Notes under the pieces: generated by a model
What the model was told of the DNA's origin: nothing
Database searches by the model: none
Seen by the model: only the letters and a program-made list of their open reading frames with translations
Shown: piece by piece, positions 32,396 through 43,690 of the stretch
Position numbering within the stretch: position 1 is the stretch's first letter
Layout: each line of letters begins with the position of its first letter
Made by a program: the position numbers and the translations under genes
Origin: Phragmites australis
Taxonomy: Eukaryota > Streptophyta > Magnoliopsida > Poales > Poaceae
NCBI RefSeq assembly: GCF_958298935.1
Contig: NC_084929.1
Location: 6,076,001-6,140,000 of the forward strand
DNA length: 64,000 nucleotides
Direction of reading: 5' to 3'

Positions 32396-33964
32396 CTAAC
32401 ACACGACTAAGATATTCAAGAGATCTGTGGTGATAACAACCTTCAGGGCACACATACAAGAATCAACACCCTTAAGCTTCAAATGAACTTGAGTACCGGA
32501 TGGGTCATCCAGAGTGATGGTCCTCTGAGCACAATCTATGATGGCCTTATTCCTGGCGAGCCAATTCATTCCCAAAATAACATCTATCCCCTTGGAGTCA
32601 ATCACCAACAGGTTTGCGAGGAAGGATATCTCATTGATAATAATAGATGCCTTAGACATGTATTGGTCGGTAAGAATGTTGTCTCTGGGTGCTTGTATAA
32701 GATATGGTGCATGGGCAGTGCTAACCTTCAGCTTGTGATGCCGAGTGTAATTCCTCGTTATGAAAGAGTGAGAAGCTCCAGAAGCAAAAAGAACAACGAC
32801 AGGAACAATGAAAGAATTGGACTTCACAAACAACGTACCCATCAATACGTTGGCACCCTCGTGAGCTCCCTCGGTGGTGGTGTAGTTGACTCGACCATGC
32901 TTTGGAACTTGCGTAGCCTTGGAGACTTGATGAGAGAATGGTGTGGGTAGTGGTGGCCTTGGAGCAGTTGTCATGGCTCCGGGCTTCGGGAAAGGGCAAA
33001 CCCGCGCAAAGTGGCTAAGATGCCCACAGTGGTAACACAGGCTGCTGAGGCCACCTGTCATGCTCCCCTACAATACTGTAGGTCTTGGAGGCGGTCCTTG
33101 CGATGAGGAAGAAGACAGACATTGCACTACCCACATTGGTCGTGGACCAGCCAAAGTCATCATGCGAGGGGGAGGAGGCTGACTCTCCGTACGTAGGCGA
33201 TGAGAGCTCCCGCCCACAGAAGGCGATGGAACCCTCTTGCACTTCTTCTCCTCCTAGTGGTTCTTTATCTTTAACTCGACCGTGCGGGAGGTGCTCACCA
33301 TCTTGTTGAAATCGGTGAACTCATGAGACGATAGCTGGTCTTCCATCTTGGATGAGAGGCCGTTCACAAAGCGACATTGTTTCTTCTCATCGATGTTAAT
33401 CTCGTCCGGCGCATATTGTGCAAGGTGGTTGAACACCTGCACATACTCCATAACTGACTTGCCTCTTTGCTGGAGGTCCAAAAATTATCACCTCTTAATC
33501 TCCATTAGTCCATTGGGAATATGATAATCACGGAATGCTTGGCGGAACTCCGCCCAAGACACCCGGTGATTAGGGGCATGCATGGCGAGGTAGTTGGTCC
33601 ACCACACGCCAGCAGCACCCTGAAGCTGATGGGCGACAAATAAAGCCTTCTCGTGATCTTCGCACCTAAGGATAGCTAGCTTCTGCTCAATAGTCTGTAG
33701 CCAATGGTCCACATCGAGAGGATCCTCAGCACGCGTTAAGGTGGGCGACTGAGTCCTATGGAAATCTGAGAAGTTGTCCCAGCGTCTGGCTCCACCTCCA
33801 TGAGAGGTCGTGTTACGCACAAGAGCTTCGAGGAGCGCCATCTGAGCTTGACGGTTTTGTTAGATTTGCATTAGGAGCTCCGCCATACTCAGCGGTGGAG
33901 ACGACACGGGGTTATTCTCATTGGAACCCTCGGGAAGATCTCCAATATTCTGACGGGTTCTCAT
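32396..33964 (-). pseudogene. gag: Element F gag and protease (broken)
   Basis: ATG at 33964. In-frame stops occur near 33860, 33487 and 33255. The gag domain (EDPLDVDHWLQTIEQKLAIL) matches E. The zinc knuckle near 33045 reads CYHCGHLSHFARVC. The protease active site near 32800 reads FASGASH, with alanine in place of the catalytic aspartate seen in E (FDSGASH), so the protease is inactivated. Confidence 0.82.
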
Positions 33965-34791
33965 CCTGTTGTGACAATAAGGTGAAAAGAGGCAAAAAGT
34001 CAAGTTTCGACATAGCAAACATAGCATTAGTCGGACTCAAGCAAGTGATGCCCACTAAGGCATCATATACCAAGGAAAATGCATGTTCAAAGGTATGGTG
34101 CAAATTGAGCCATAGAAAATGAAAGTATGCTCGATCCCTGTCTACACGTCTCTTTCTCGAGTGCATCACTCCCCACAAACGTCAAGATCACATGCATTCA
34201 TACTTAACAACCACCAATCACCACCCTTCGTGCGAGGAAGGAAGGTGTTCTCGTGAACGATGCTTGTATGACTCGCCGCACAAGCGACGTTTCATACGTC
34301 GTTGCCAACGTATTCACTTCCCGTACCATCGCCTTGTGGGACACCCCATGTAATTGCCATATGGGTAGACGACCATAACCAACATTGTACGGTAGGTGAC
34401 CATGACCCCCATCACATGGTAGATGTTCACACGTTATTGCTAACGTATTCACTTCCCGTATCACCGCCTTACATGACACACCAGGCACCTACCTCGCACT
34501 GGTTGAGCCCCCGATATTTACCGCCATCGGGATGCGTCCCTTACCTTTTTACCTTTTTTGTCAATTGCGTCGATGCAATATAAATCATAAAGACATCATA
34601 AAAGTAGCAACACAAATGGAACCAAATGATACAGATGCAACAAACAACAATGCATTTACACTTAGGGGCATAGTATATCAAATTATACATATTAGCAAGA
34701 GGAGGCACAAAAGAAATTTTAGTAGGTTGCTTAGTAGAGTTGGTCACTTCACTAACCCATGTTTTCAGTGTTTTTAGGCTACTTCATTAAA
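33965..34791 (-). other. Element F untranslated leader
   Basis: About 830 bp between primer site and gag with no supported ORF. A roughly 100-bp segment is imperfectly repeated: the stretch with CGTATTCACTTCCCGTA...CGCCTT at about 34305-34345 recurs at 34438-34475. Confidence 0.6.
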
Positions 34792-34807
34792 CCAAGCTCT
34801 GATACCA
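34792..34807 (-). other. Element F primer-binding site (initiator tRNA-Met)
   Basis: On the minus strand TGGTATCAGAGCTTGG lies a few bases after the LTR end at 34813. This sets the element's orientation independently of its ORFs. Confidence 0.88.
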
Positions 34808-34812
34808 CTCTA

Positions 34813-36129
34813 TGAGGAATCGTGCAAATAGTATTCTAATTAATTATTAAGTTAATTATTTATATAATCACGACTACAACGATTAACCAAAATACCATCC
34901 CGGTAGTCTCAGCATGTGTTTTGTGCCCAAGATCGGAACACACGTTTTTCCAATATAAGTCATCACAACAAATCTTAATAAAGAGAGTGTAATTAAAATT
35001 ATATTACAGGTTCTTCGAGGATCATCATTTACAACAATTTACACCAAAATGAAACTAGGAGGCTAAAAGAACAGCCTCACCCTAACCAAAACTAGAAACT
35101 ATGCAACGGAAGATAACATCTATGAACAACAAAAGCTAAGTGAAGCCATATGACCATAGGCTCCACCCAAAAGCACACCACTTGAGTAGTTGCACCTCAT
35201 CTCTAGGTTATACCTGGAACTTCTGGGTTTGTTGGACTTTCTGGGTTAGGTGTCAGGTGAGGTGCTCTGTGGGTTCCAACTCGAGATACCCGGAACTTCC
35301 GGGTTTGATAGACTTGTACTCGCGTCGACTTTCCTCGGCCGTTCCAACTTGCATGACAAATCTATCCTACATAGGCATGGATATGCACTAGCCAAAGGGT
35401 TCTAGGCTTAATTTGAACCTTAAACCATCACGATTTTCGAGGACAAATCAACTTGGACAACCCGGAATAGCTAAAGAGCATGAGAACTTCACTACCTTAG
35501 CTCCAAATTCAAAATCGACTAACCAAAATGAGCATTCGTGCCATGGAAAGTCTGGAGGATGTACCCAAGATGCTTGCCGAGGCCGATGACCATTGGGTGA
35601 AGGAGGAAGCTGAGGGAGAAGCTCAGGGAAGAGAAATCCAACTGCGATCCTCAAAGCTTCATCCAAGAACACCAAATGTGATCAAAATCAGCTCGAATCC
35701 TTCAGGAATGAGCAAATGAATTGGATGTATGGGAAGCTTATGAGCTAGAGATCGCATGAGTACCACATGCGTACCTTGATTCCTTCTCTTGAGATGGGAT
35801 TTTGGGGGAGAAGGAGAGAGTGCTTGAGAGAGATGGAGCTCCCTTGCCTTGGTCGGTTGAGGGAGAAAGAGGAGCACGAGAGAGTGAGTGAGGGCACATG
35901 GGAGTGGGTGGGCTGCTGCCCAAGGGAGAGTGAGTGGTTGGACACTCTGGGTGGGTCCCACACGCTATAGAAACATGATATTTAAGCCGTGAACTCCATT
36001 CTTTCTCTCAACCTATTGACTCAAAATGAGACAATCTAGTGCTCCAAAATAACATTTGTCGAAATTAAACATCATGGTTAAGAAGCATGATTATGCTTAT
36101 TTAGGTGATTACTGGTTTGGGACGTGACA
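34813..36129 (-). repeat. Element F 5' LTR, internally deleted
   Basis: Minus-strand start TGTCACGTCC at 36129, followed outside by the ACCAG target duplication. Two blocks present in the 3' LTR are missing: one near 35196-35207 and one near 35469 (about 190 bp). Confidence 0.85.
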
Positions 36130-36801
36130 ACCAGTTGCACCAAGGCGAGGACGAATCCCTTCAAGATTTCATTCACCTGTTTAGCGACAGGCGCAACAAG
36201 ATCCCAGACATCTCTGACGAGTCAGTCATCATCGCCTTCAAGAGAGGCGTCCATGACATGGATATGCTCGGGAAGCTGGCTATCAAAAGATCCACATGGT
36301 CAAAGAGCTCTTCGAGTTGGCCGACAAGTGCGCAAAGCGAGCGGAAGCCCAGGTGCATGCTAAGAACCCTCCATTTGGAAACGACAAACCTGAGTCCTCA
36401 TAGAACATAGGAAATAAGAACAAACCCAGTGACAAGTGCAAGGGTCCAGATATGACCATAGCCACGATCGACAGGAGCAAGTTGCGTAATACTGGGGACA
36501 ACAAAGGCCTCTGTCGAGGTGGTGGAAAGTGGTGCCCTATCCATCGGACCAACCATCACGACTTCGACAAGTGCTACATCTTTAAGAAGAAGGTTGATGA
36601 AAAGCTCAAGGCCACCATTGCTGAGCATAACAACAAACATCCCAAGCCAAACACTAAAGATGACAAGCATGAATACCATGAGGCCGACCAAAGTTTGGCA
36701 CACATTTTTGGAGGATCCATCGCGTATGAATCCAAGAGTTAGTACAAGGCGGTTGAACGAGAGGTCAACCTAGTCCTGATTGGGCCTACTCGATATCTCA
36801 A
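36130..36801 (+). pseudogene. gag: Element C gag, part 2 with zinc knuckle
   Basis: Continues gag directly after the second ACCAG. LHQGEDESLQDF and FSDRRNKIPDISDESVIIAF complete the gag domain. A zinc motif CPIHRTNHHDFDKC (about 36537-36578) has the Tat Cys-x2-His-x4-His-x4-Cys spacing. A frameshift occurs near 36290. Confidence 0.8.
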
Positions 36802-37645
36802 GTGTTAGAGGTGCCAGTCATTTTTGACCAAATTGACCATCCAGCTGCGGTACCACATCCTAGTCGATATCTAGTTGTGGTCCAGCCAATTATCCTCACC
36901 ATCAAAGTTTCCCGAACCTTGGTCGATGGAGGTAGTTCACTTAACCTCATCTTTGCCAAGACCTTGGACAAGATGGGGATCCAAAGGTCAGAGCTCAGGA
37001 AAGGAGTCTAGCCTTTCTATGGCATAACTCCCAACTCATCGACCATGCCCCTTGGCCAGATCGAGTTGCTAGATACATTTGGCATGCTCGACAACTTCCG
37101 CACAGAGAAGCTGACCTTCGATGTCGCAAACTTTGAGATGACGTATAATGTGATTCTAGGCCGCCTGATGTTGGGCAAGTTTATGGCAGTGGTTCACTAT
37201 GCATACCAGATGCTCAAGATCACGGGTCCTAAAGGGGTCATAACAGTTAAGGGAGATCAACGTGCAACAGTCAAATGCGACAAGCAGAGCTTGAATATAG
37301 TCAAACACTTCAGTCAGTTAGCTAACAATTCTAAGGACATGGATTCCAAGCATCAAAAGCATCGAGCCACAGTCAAAGTCAAGGATTCCAGGCTTGCAAG
37401 TCTTGCTGGCACTTCAGAATCCAGTGATGCTACCAAGGGCGAGACCAATGACAACACCAATGAAAAAAAGGTTGTTGGTTGCATCAAGGAGTGCCCCTCG
37501 ACCCGTCTAAACCAGCCAAGACGGTCAAGGTTGGGGCTAACCTTGACCCCAAATAGGAACTCGAGCTCATCACTTTCATCCAGGCAAACCAAAACGTGTT
37601 TGTGTGGCAACCATCCAATATGCCTGGAGTCCCTAGGGAGGTGAT
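36802..37645 (+). pseudogene. Element C protease and linker
   Basis: LVDGGSSLNLIFAKTL near 36920 is the active site and FDVANFEMTYNVILGR near 37120-37165 the conserved C-terminal block. A TAG interrupts at 37009-37011. The downstream linker (37270-37640) is low in conserved content. Same architecture as the A protease, confirming the shared lineage. Confidence 0.78.
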
Positions 37646-38963
37646 CGAGCATCGACTAGATATTAAACCCGATGCCAAACCTGTGGTGCAGAAGCAGTGA
37701 AGATTTGTGGAGGACAGGAAGCAAACCATCTAGGAGGAGGTTGACAAGCTGCTAAAGGTAGGCTTCATTAGAGAGGTTCGTCAACCTACATGGCTCACGA
37801 ATCCCGTCCTCATCAAGAAAGCCAATGGCAGATGGAGAATATGCATCGACTTCATCGATCTCAACAAGGCTTGTCCCAAGGATCCTTTTCCTCTTCCACG
37901 CATCGACCAGATTGTCAACTCTACAGCGGGTTGTGTGTTGCTGTGTTTTCTAGATGCCTATTCGGGGTATCACCAAATTAGCATGGGAATAGAGGATGAG
38001 GAGAAAACTGCTTTTACTACTCCTTTTGGTGTATTTTGCTATGTAAAGATGCAAGAACTGGGGATGCATTGATTGACAATCTCAAGGAGATGTTCGACAA
38101 CCTCAGGAAATATCGTATGATGCTTAACACAGAAAAGTACACGTTCGACATCCCATCCAACAAGCTCCTCGGCTTCCTGGTCTCAAGTCAAGGCATTGAG
38201 GCCAATCCACTCAAAATCAAGGCTCTTGACCAGATGCGGTCACCTCAAACACTGAAAGAAGTTCAGAAACTAACAGGGTGCATTGCAGCTCTTAGTTGAC
38301 TCATCTCTAGGATGGGCGAGCGAGGGATGCCTTTCTTCAATCTGCTAAAGAAACACGACCGTTTCGAGTGGACAAAAGAAGCAGAGCGCGCCTTCTAGGA
38401 CTTAAAAAGGCATTTATTGTCTCCATTAATTCTTACACCACCTAACAAAAAAGAGGAGCTCTTTTTGTATATTGCAGGTACCCCACAAGTCGTAAGCACG
38501 GTACTGGCGGTTGAATGGGAATACCTCGAGAAAAAGGCCAAGGTCCAGAAACCTGTTTACTACATGAGCGAAGTCATACACGATGCTAAGCTATGATACT
38601 CGCAAGTGTAGAAGTTGCTATATGTAGTCTTGATGTCTTCTCGAAATCTACAATACTATTTCCAAGCGCATAGGGTCACCGTTGTGACGACGTATCCACT
38701 GAAGGACATAATACGCAATAGGGAAGCTACTGAATGAATCGCGCAATGGGCGGTTGAGCTTAACGAGTTCGACTTAAACTATGCACTACACACAAGCGTG
38801 AAGTCGGGAGTACTAGTAGATTTCATCACCGAATGGACAAGCAATAAAGAAACAAGGCCAAGGATGGTCGAAGACCACTGGACACTCTTCTTCGATGGAT
38901 CACTCATGCTTCAGGGCTTAGGGGCTGGCATTGTAATCAAATCTCCAATGGGCGACAAACTCA
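37646..38963 (+). pseudogene. pol: Element C RT and first part of RNase H, catalytic box deleted
   Basis: RT motifs are read in several frames: NGRWRICIDFIDLNKACPKD near 37825, LDAYSGYHQISMGIEDEEKT near 37955, GVFCYVKM near 38030. The next recognisable block is TGDALIDNLKEMFDNLRKYR near 38055, so about 60 codons holding the catalytic YVDD region are missing between 38045 and 38055. The connection and the first RNase H follow, then an additional RNase H start (WTLFFDGS near 38885) of the kind typical of Tat elements, cut by G at 38968. Confidence 0.82.
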
Positions 38964-38968
38964 GGTAC

Positions 38969-39586
38969 TGTTGGGGATCATCCCCAGCCGTCCCCATACC
39001 CGAGGGCAACTGCGAAGTTAGTTGGAGTTGGAGTCATCCACAACCGGTCCGATGGATGCGAAGACTGGTCTGCCCCGACTACCTGGCGAAGCTACAGTTA
39101 GCGCTCCAGGCCTTCGACAGGAGGCAGCGAAGACGGGGCCAGGCCTCCACCTGATGGATGCGAAGACAGGACCAGGCCTTCACCTGGAAGTGGTGACGAC
39201 CGAGCCAGGCCTTCGCCTGGTGGTGGCGAAGACAAGATCAAGGCTTCGCTTGGAGATGGTAGAGGCAGCTCATCGGAAGGCTGGACGGAGATGACTTCAA
39301 CACCCTTCGGTTGAGAAATAGCCGGATAGTGGGCCCAGCTGTCATGGGCACTGTCGTGATTATGGGATCATGTTTAATTGTACCATATTGCCCCCGGATA
39401 TTCCGGGAATGTAGTAGGTTAGGGGGTAATAAGTGTAAACCGGGTCTGTGATTGCGGGGGTGTGGGCTATAAATAGAGCCACAGTGTAAACGTAAACATG
39501 ATTCTAGACTGTTCACTCTCCAGTACAAGTCACATAATGGGCCTTCACCAGTTCTACCCCCGAAGGCCCCATCTTGTCTCCCAACA
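38969..39586 (+). repeat. Element G: solo LTR
   Basis: 618 bp from TGTTGGGGATC to CTCCCAACA, flanked by a perfect target duplication GGTAC (38964-38968 and 39587-39591). A TATA box GGCTATAAATAGAG lies near 39466-39479. No internal region remains, so the element was reduced by LTR-LTR recombination. Family not determined. Confidence 0.88.
39105..39254 (+). repeat. 33-34-bp tandem array with CCAGGCCTTCGCCTGG palindrome in G
   Basis: Five units start at 39105, 39139, 39172, 39205 and 39239. Most contain CCAGGCCT(T/C)C(A/G)(C)CTGG, a near-perfect inverted repeat, followed by a GAAG(A)C-type spacer. It lies upstream of the TATA box of G. Confidence 0.8.
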
Positions 39587-39591
39587 GGTAC

Positions 39592-40050
39592 ATTCTTCAA
39601 TTAGATTTTAAAGCCTCCAACAATGTTGCAGAATACGAAGGACTGGTAAACGGGCTCTGCATAGCTGCATCACATGGAATCAGATGACTTCTTGTGAAAG
39701 GGGACTCAAAGCTAGTCGTAAACTAAGTTCAAAAGGAGTACCAGTGCTCGAACGACAACATGACGGCTTACTTGTCCGAGGTGCGAAAGCTCGAGCAGAA
39801 GTTCGAAGGGCTGGACGTAACACACATCAGAAGGAGTGATAACTCTGGTGCAGATGAATAGGCTAGAGTCGCTTCTTCTCGATTTCAGGTACCCATAGGA
39901 GTATTCGTTTAAAAACTCCTTAAACCATCTGTCCCAATAGTTCGGCGAACGAATGCTGCCCAACTCGACCAGCGGTCTGGTCAGGTCAGTGAGGAAGAAC
40001 CCGCAGATGCTGCACTACTTGAACACGACCCGACTTGGATGACTCCGTAC
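39592..40050 (+). pseudogene. Element C RNase H, second part
   Basis: Continues after G with the NNVAEYEGLVNGLCIAASHGI-type block (39620-39685), LLVKGDSKLVVN, and SEVRKLEQKFEGLDVTHI near 39775. It ends in EHDPTWMTPY at 40050, the usual start of the integrase region. Several stops. H sequence begins right after. Confidence 0.78.
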
Positions 40051-40889
40051 TAAGTCCCTCTGGTTTGCTCTCTCAGGATTTGTCTCCTGTTGTCGGTGCT
40101 TCTTTTGTAAGTGTCGTTTGGATGTGCAAGTTTCTTAGCAATATTACTAGATTATTGGAACTGTTTAGTGTTTTTCTTGGATTGAAGTGTGTGGCGATCC
40201 TCCGAATATGTGGCTAGACAGGTTTTTAGTGTGCCTCTGAGCCCTAGTGCCGCACCTTCCCTGGCCTATTCGCACACTGCGGTTGTTTGGTGGCCAGAGT
40301 AACGAACCTTGTTAGTGTTTTAGGTGCGACCGAAGTAATGAACCCTCGCACAGATTTAGGCCTAAGCTCAACCAAGGTAGGTGCCATCGAAGTCGGGGTG
40401 TTCGGACCCTGATGTTTTAGGCGGAGGATATGAACCTCTATACTCCTGGTGGAAAATGGTGTAGCCAATGGCTGGGGGTACGAGAGGGATTATGTGACGG
40501 AGGCGAGGTAGTTTTGGGAGCCTAGCATGAGTGGATAGAGGAGAAGCCAATGATTATGGCCGGGGGAGGCATTATGCAACCCCCTCAATCATGGCTGCTG
40601 CTAGGTTCCCACTTGATATGACCTTTCTTCTATCCCATGCCAGTACAGATTCTCCTCTGAATTTGTTCCAGATCTGACTCAAGGCAATACATCCAGAGCT
40701 CGGTGGTGGTAGTCGGAGATGAAGCTAACAGCAAGGCCGAGGGGGGCGGTTACTCAGGTGTCCACGTACTGTGTTGCAAAGGATTCCTTACTATTTTTCC
40801 TGCCACGCAGAGTGGACTTTCACTTACTGTTGGTATGTTGTACATGTATTATTCGGCTTATGCGGCCATGTCGCTCGGTAGTCTGCAAC
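40051..40889 (-). other. Element H distal non-coding segment
   Basis: About 840 bp between the C junction and the first tandem array. No recognised ORF, LTR or TIR. Assigned to H only by position. Confidence 0.4.
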
Positions 40890-41545
40890 CCCCTAGCCCT
40901 TAGGCATGGTGAGGCTCCAGAGGTAGAGCCATCCAGGGCCTCGCGGCTGGTGCCAGTGGCAAAGTCGACGGTTGGGTTGAGGGAGGTAGTCCGCGACCCA
41001 CTTGGTATTTAGCCGTGGCAAGGCTCCGGAGCTAGAGCCATCCGAGGCCCTACGGCGGTAGCCGGAGGTGAAGCTGATGAGTGGGCCAAGGGAGGCAGTC
41101 CTGCGGCCCCCTTGGTATTTAGCCGCAGAGAGGCTTCAGAGGCATAGCCATCCGGGGCCCTGCAGCGGTAGCCGGAGGTGAAGCCACGAGTGGGCCGAGG
41201 GAGGCAGTCCACGACCCCCTTGATATTTAGCTGTGGCGAGGATCCGGAGGCATAGCCATCTGGGGCCATACGGTAGTGGTCAGAGGTGAAGTCGATGAGT
41301 AGGCCAAGGGAGGCAGACCTGCGACCCCCTCGGTATTTAGCCATGGTGAGGCTGTGGAGGCATAGCCATCCGAGGCCCCACGATGGTAGCTAGAGGTGAA
41401 GCCAACGAGTGGGCCGAGGGAGGCAGTCCTCGACCCTCTCGGTCCTTAGCCGTGGTGAGGCTCCTGAGGCATGGCCATTCATGACCCTGCGGTGGTTGCC
41501 GAAGACGAAGTCGATGGCGAAGCCAAGGAGGCAATATGTATGAAT
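40890..41545. repeat. 109-bp tandem array in element H
   Basis: Six diverged units. Repeated landmark CTT(C)GGTATTTAGCC occurs at 41001, 41111, 41219, 41329 and 41438 (last unit CTCGGTCCTTAGCC), period 108-110 bp. Each unit also has GAGGC...GGAGGCATAGCCATCC and GTGGGCCGAGGGAGGCAGTCC. The first unit lacks the TATTTAG landmark. Confidence 0.88.
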
Positions 41546-41625
41546 ATCTATGTTTGTATGTGATGAAGTAATTTTCTGTTTTAGGATTTAATCAATAAGC
41601 TGATTTGGACCTCTCCGATATTGAG

Positions 41626-42040
41626 GCTATGCTATGCCTTTTAGGTGACCTAGGCATGTTATGCCTTCTAGGTGACCTAGACATGCTACACTTGTGGGTG
41701 CATAGGCCTCCTACTACTGGGGCTATGCTATGCCTTCCAGGTGACCTAGGCATGTTATGCCTTCCACGTGACAAAGGCATGTTGTGCTTGCAGGTCCGTG
41801 CCACTTTGTCATGTAGCAATGCCAGAGGGTTCGCGTCACTCTAGCATGTAGCAATGCCGCAAGGTCCACGCCACTCCAGCATGTAGCAATGCTAGAGGGT
41901 CCGCGCCGCTCCAGCATGTAGCAATGCCGAAGGGTCCGCGCCACTCTGTCATGTAGCAATACCGGAGGGTCCACACCTCTCCGGCATGCAGCAATGCTAG
42001 AGGGTCCACACCTCTCCGGCATGTAGCAATGCCGAAGGGT
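41626..42040. repeat. 35-bp tandem array (with a 27-bp-type array beside it) in element H
   Basis: CATGTAGCAAT or a one-base variant starts at 41810, 41845, 41880, 41915, 41950, 41985 and 42020: seven units at exactly 35 bp. Units vary mainly at GCC(A/G)(G/A)AGGGTCC. Just before it (41626-41780), GGCATGTTATGCCTTC(T/C)AGGTGACC is repeated about four times. Confidence 0.9.
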
Positions 42041-43670
42041 TTTTAAGATATGTTTTCAAGAGCTCTCCACTATCGAAACAACGCCTTGAGGTGCAGAGAT
42101 ATATCTTAAGTTTCATTTTCTACTGTTTGAATAGAGATATAACCTAGGTTAGGTTTTGTACCTTACTGTTATCAGCGACTTGCTAATTTGCAGCATAAGT
42201 TTTAACTAGGTCAGAAGGCTATTCTTAGCACACACCAAACTAAGGTATGGCTTACGTTTACTACCTATTGTCGGACAGAGATATAACTTTAGACTTAAGT
42301 TTTTCTGCCTCTGGCATCGAGGCTTACGCCTTCGACCTGCCGAACAGTTTTTGTCTACCGCGTGCTAGATGGTACTTTCAGGCAAGGGTAAAACTTCAAG
42401 CTAAGTTTCATACTCTACTGTTGAATAGTGATACATATTGGGTTATGCTGCTTACTGTTGAGCAGAGATGTGACTTAGGTCCTACAGTACCTTGTTGCTG
42501 CCTATTAGTTATCTGTCATAGAGACTTTCCAATAGTTAGGCAAGCTACTTTCAGAGTATACCGACTTTGCTATATAAATATTAACTAGCTAGGAAAGCTA
42601 TTGCTAGGTGGCTATAGGCGGGCGCACCTTTGCCAAAATGTAGCCTTCACTGTAAGGTCAGGGGCCAGGAAACCTTCGCAGCCTAAAGGTGATGGAAGGG
42701 TTGGTACCTCCGGCCTGGGTTGTCTGCCGAAAGGTCCAAGCCGCATGGGCATTCGGAGTACCTGGAGCCCCATTGCTGGAGCTTGGCACCCCCTTAGCAC
42801 GGCCAAACTCACCAATGTCGACCTTGATGTGGGATCCAAGTTGAGGCTCTAACCGCTCCAGAGGCTCAGGTGGGGCTGCTTGTGTGACTCAATCCTCATC
42901 ACTGGGGAATTGCACCATTGGCGGTGGAGTCGGGGCGGCCTTACGGGCCGAGTGGAGCTTGGTAAGACCCAGCCTCCTGCCTGGCGGCCCGCTACTATTT
43001 TACGACCCCTAGGTCACCTGTCGCTGTCTCTTTCCCCTGCCGAGCATCCCCGTCTGCCTCCTGAGGTACTCCTACTTGAGGGTTATGAGGGTTCGATAGT
43101 GATGAGTATTATGGCCACGTCTGGCCCTGTGCAAGATGCATTGGTACTCTTCTGGTGGTGTCGGAGCCTGTGGTTAGTGCCCCTGGTGTCGGCGAGGCCC
43201 ACACGCACCGGAGCCTGTGGTCTCGTCTGAACCCTCTTTCGCCAGGGGAGGCCGAGGAGGTTGCCGAGAGACTAGGCTCTCGGAGGAAATTGGCTTGACA
43301 AACATGCCTTGGTTGGGCCCAGGCATGAGTGCCCTTGGGCTTGAGCACCCATAACCATTGGAGGGCGGCATGTCTGGCCGCGGCCTCGGTTGTAACCTCA
43401 TGAGGTGCAGCGAGGTTCCCGCTGTGCCATTGCTGAAAAGCCTCTGTGTCGGCTTGGACCTCCATGTCAACCCAAGCTATCGGGTCGGTGTTGGCCAGAG
43501 GGTCACCATTCCGCCTAGCTGTGGAGCCGGTGAGGGCACATAGAGTGCCTGGTCGTAGCTGTCATGCATACTTCTGCATGGGTGCGGCGATGGAAATGGC
43601 TGTTTTGGGCTAGCGCATTGGTGTTGGTGGTCTTTGGTGGTGTCCTACCTCCCCTTGTACTTCTATGTTC
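42041..43670 (-). other. Element H leader and body without recognised genes
   Basis: 1.6 kb. Minus-strand frames such as 43465-43109 (118 codons) exist but show no known domain, and the region is GC-rich in places. The part at 42090-42590 is AT-rich with repeated GAGATATAAC(T/C) motifs. Nothing can be named. Confidence 0.4.
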
Positions 43671-43671
43671 A

Positions 43672-43690
43672 TTCCCCACAGACAGCGTGC
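43672..43690 (-). other. Element H primer-binding site
   Basis: On the minus strand GCACGCTGTCTGTGGGGAA directly follows the LTR end. It is close to the GACGCCGTCTGTGGGGA site of element A. Confidence 0.7.

Larger units (their letters stand above)
19751..36129 (-). mobile_element. Element F: Tekay-like chromovirus on the minus strand, with element E inside its 3' LTR
   Basis: Target duplication ACCAG at 19746-19750 and 36130-36134 defines the ends. Minus-strand order: 5' LTR (36129-34813), initiator-Met primer site, leader, gag-pol with chromodomain (33964-29567), polypurine tract, 3' LTR (29443-19751, split by E). LTRs begin TGTCACGTCC in the minus direction, as in E. The 5' LTR has lost two internal blocks relative to the 3' copy. 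The single long frame still runs from ATG to the final stop with scattered stops and one shifted segment. Confidence 0.88.

Noticed and set aside
19751..36129. E and F as one large element with inverted ORFs
   Set aside because: Each has its own gag, pol, chromodomain, polypurine tract and LTR sequence; they are two related insertions in opposite orientation.
38969..39586. G as the missing 3' LTR of H
   Set aside because: Ends look alike (TGTTGGGG...CCAACA), but the interiors do not match and G has its own perfect GGTAC duplication.
41009..42022. Minus-strand frames of 75-111 codons in element H
   Set aside because: They are repetitive peptides produced by the 109-bp and 35-bp arrays, with no domain content.
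41800..42040. CRISPR array
   Set aside because: Units are contiguous diverged tandem repeats with no unique spacers, in a plant retrotransposon.
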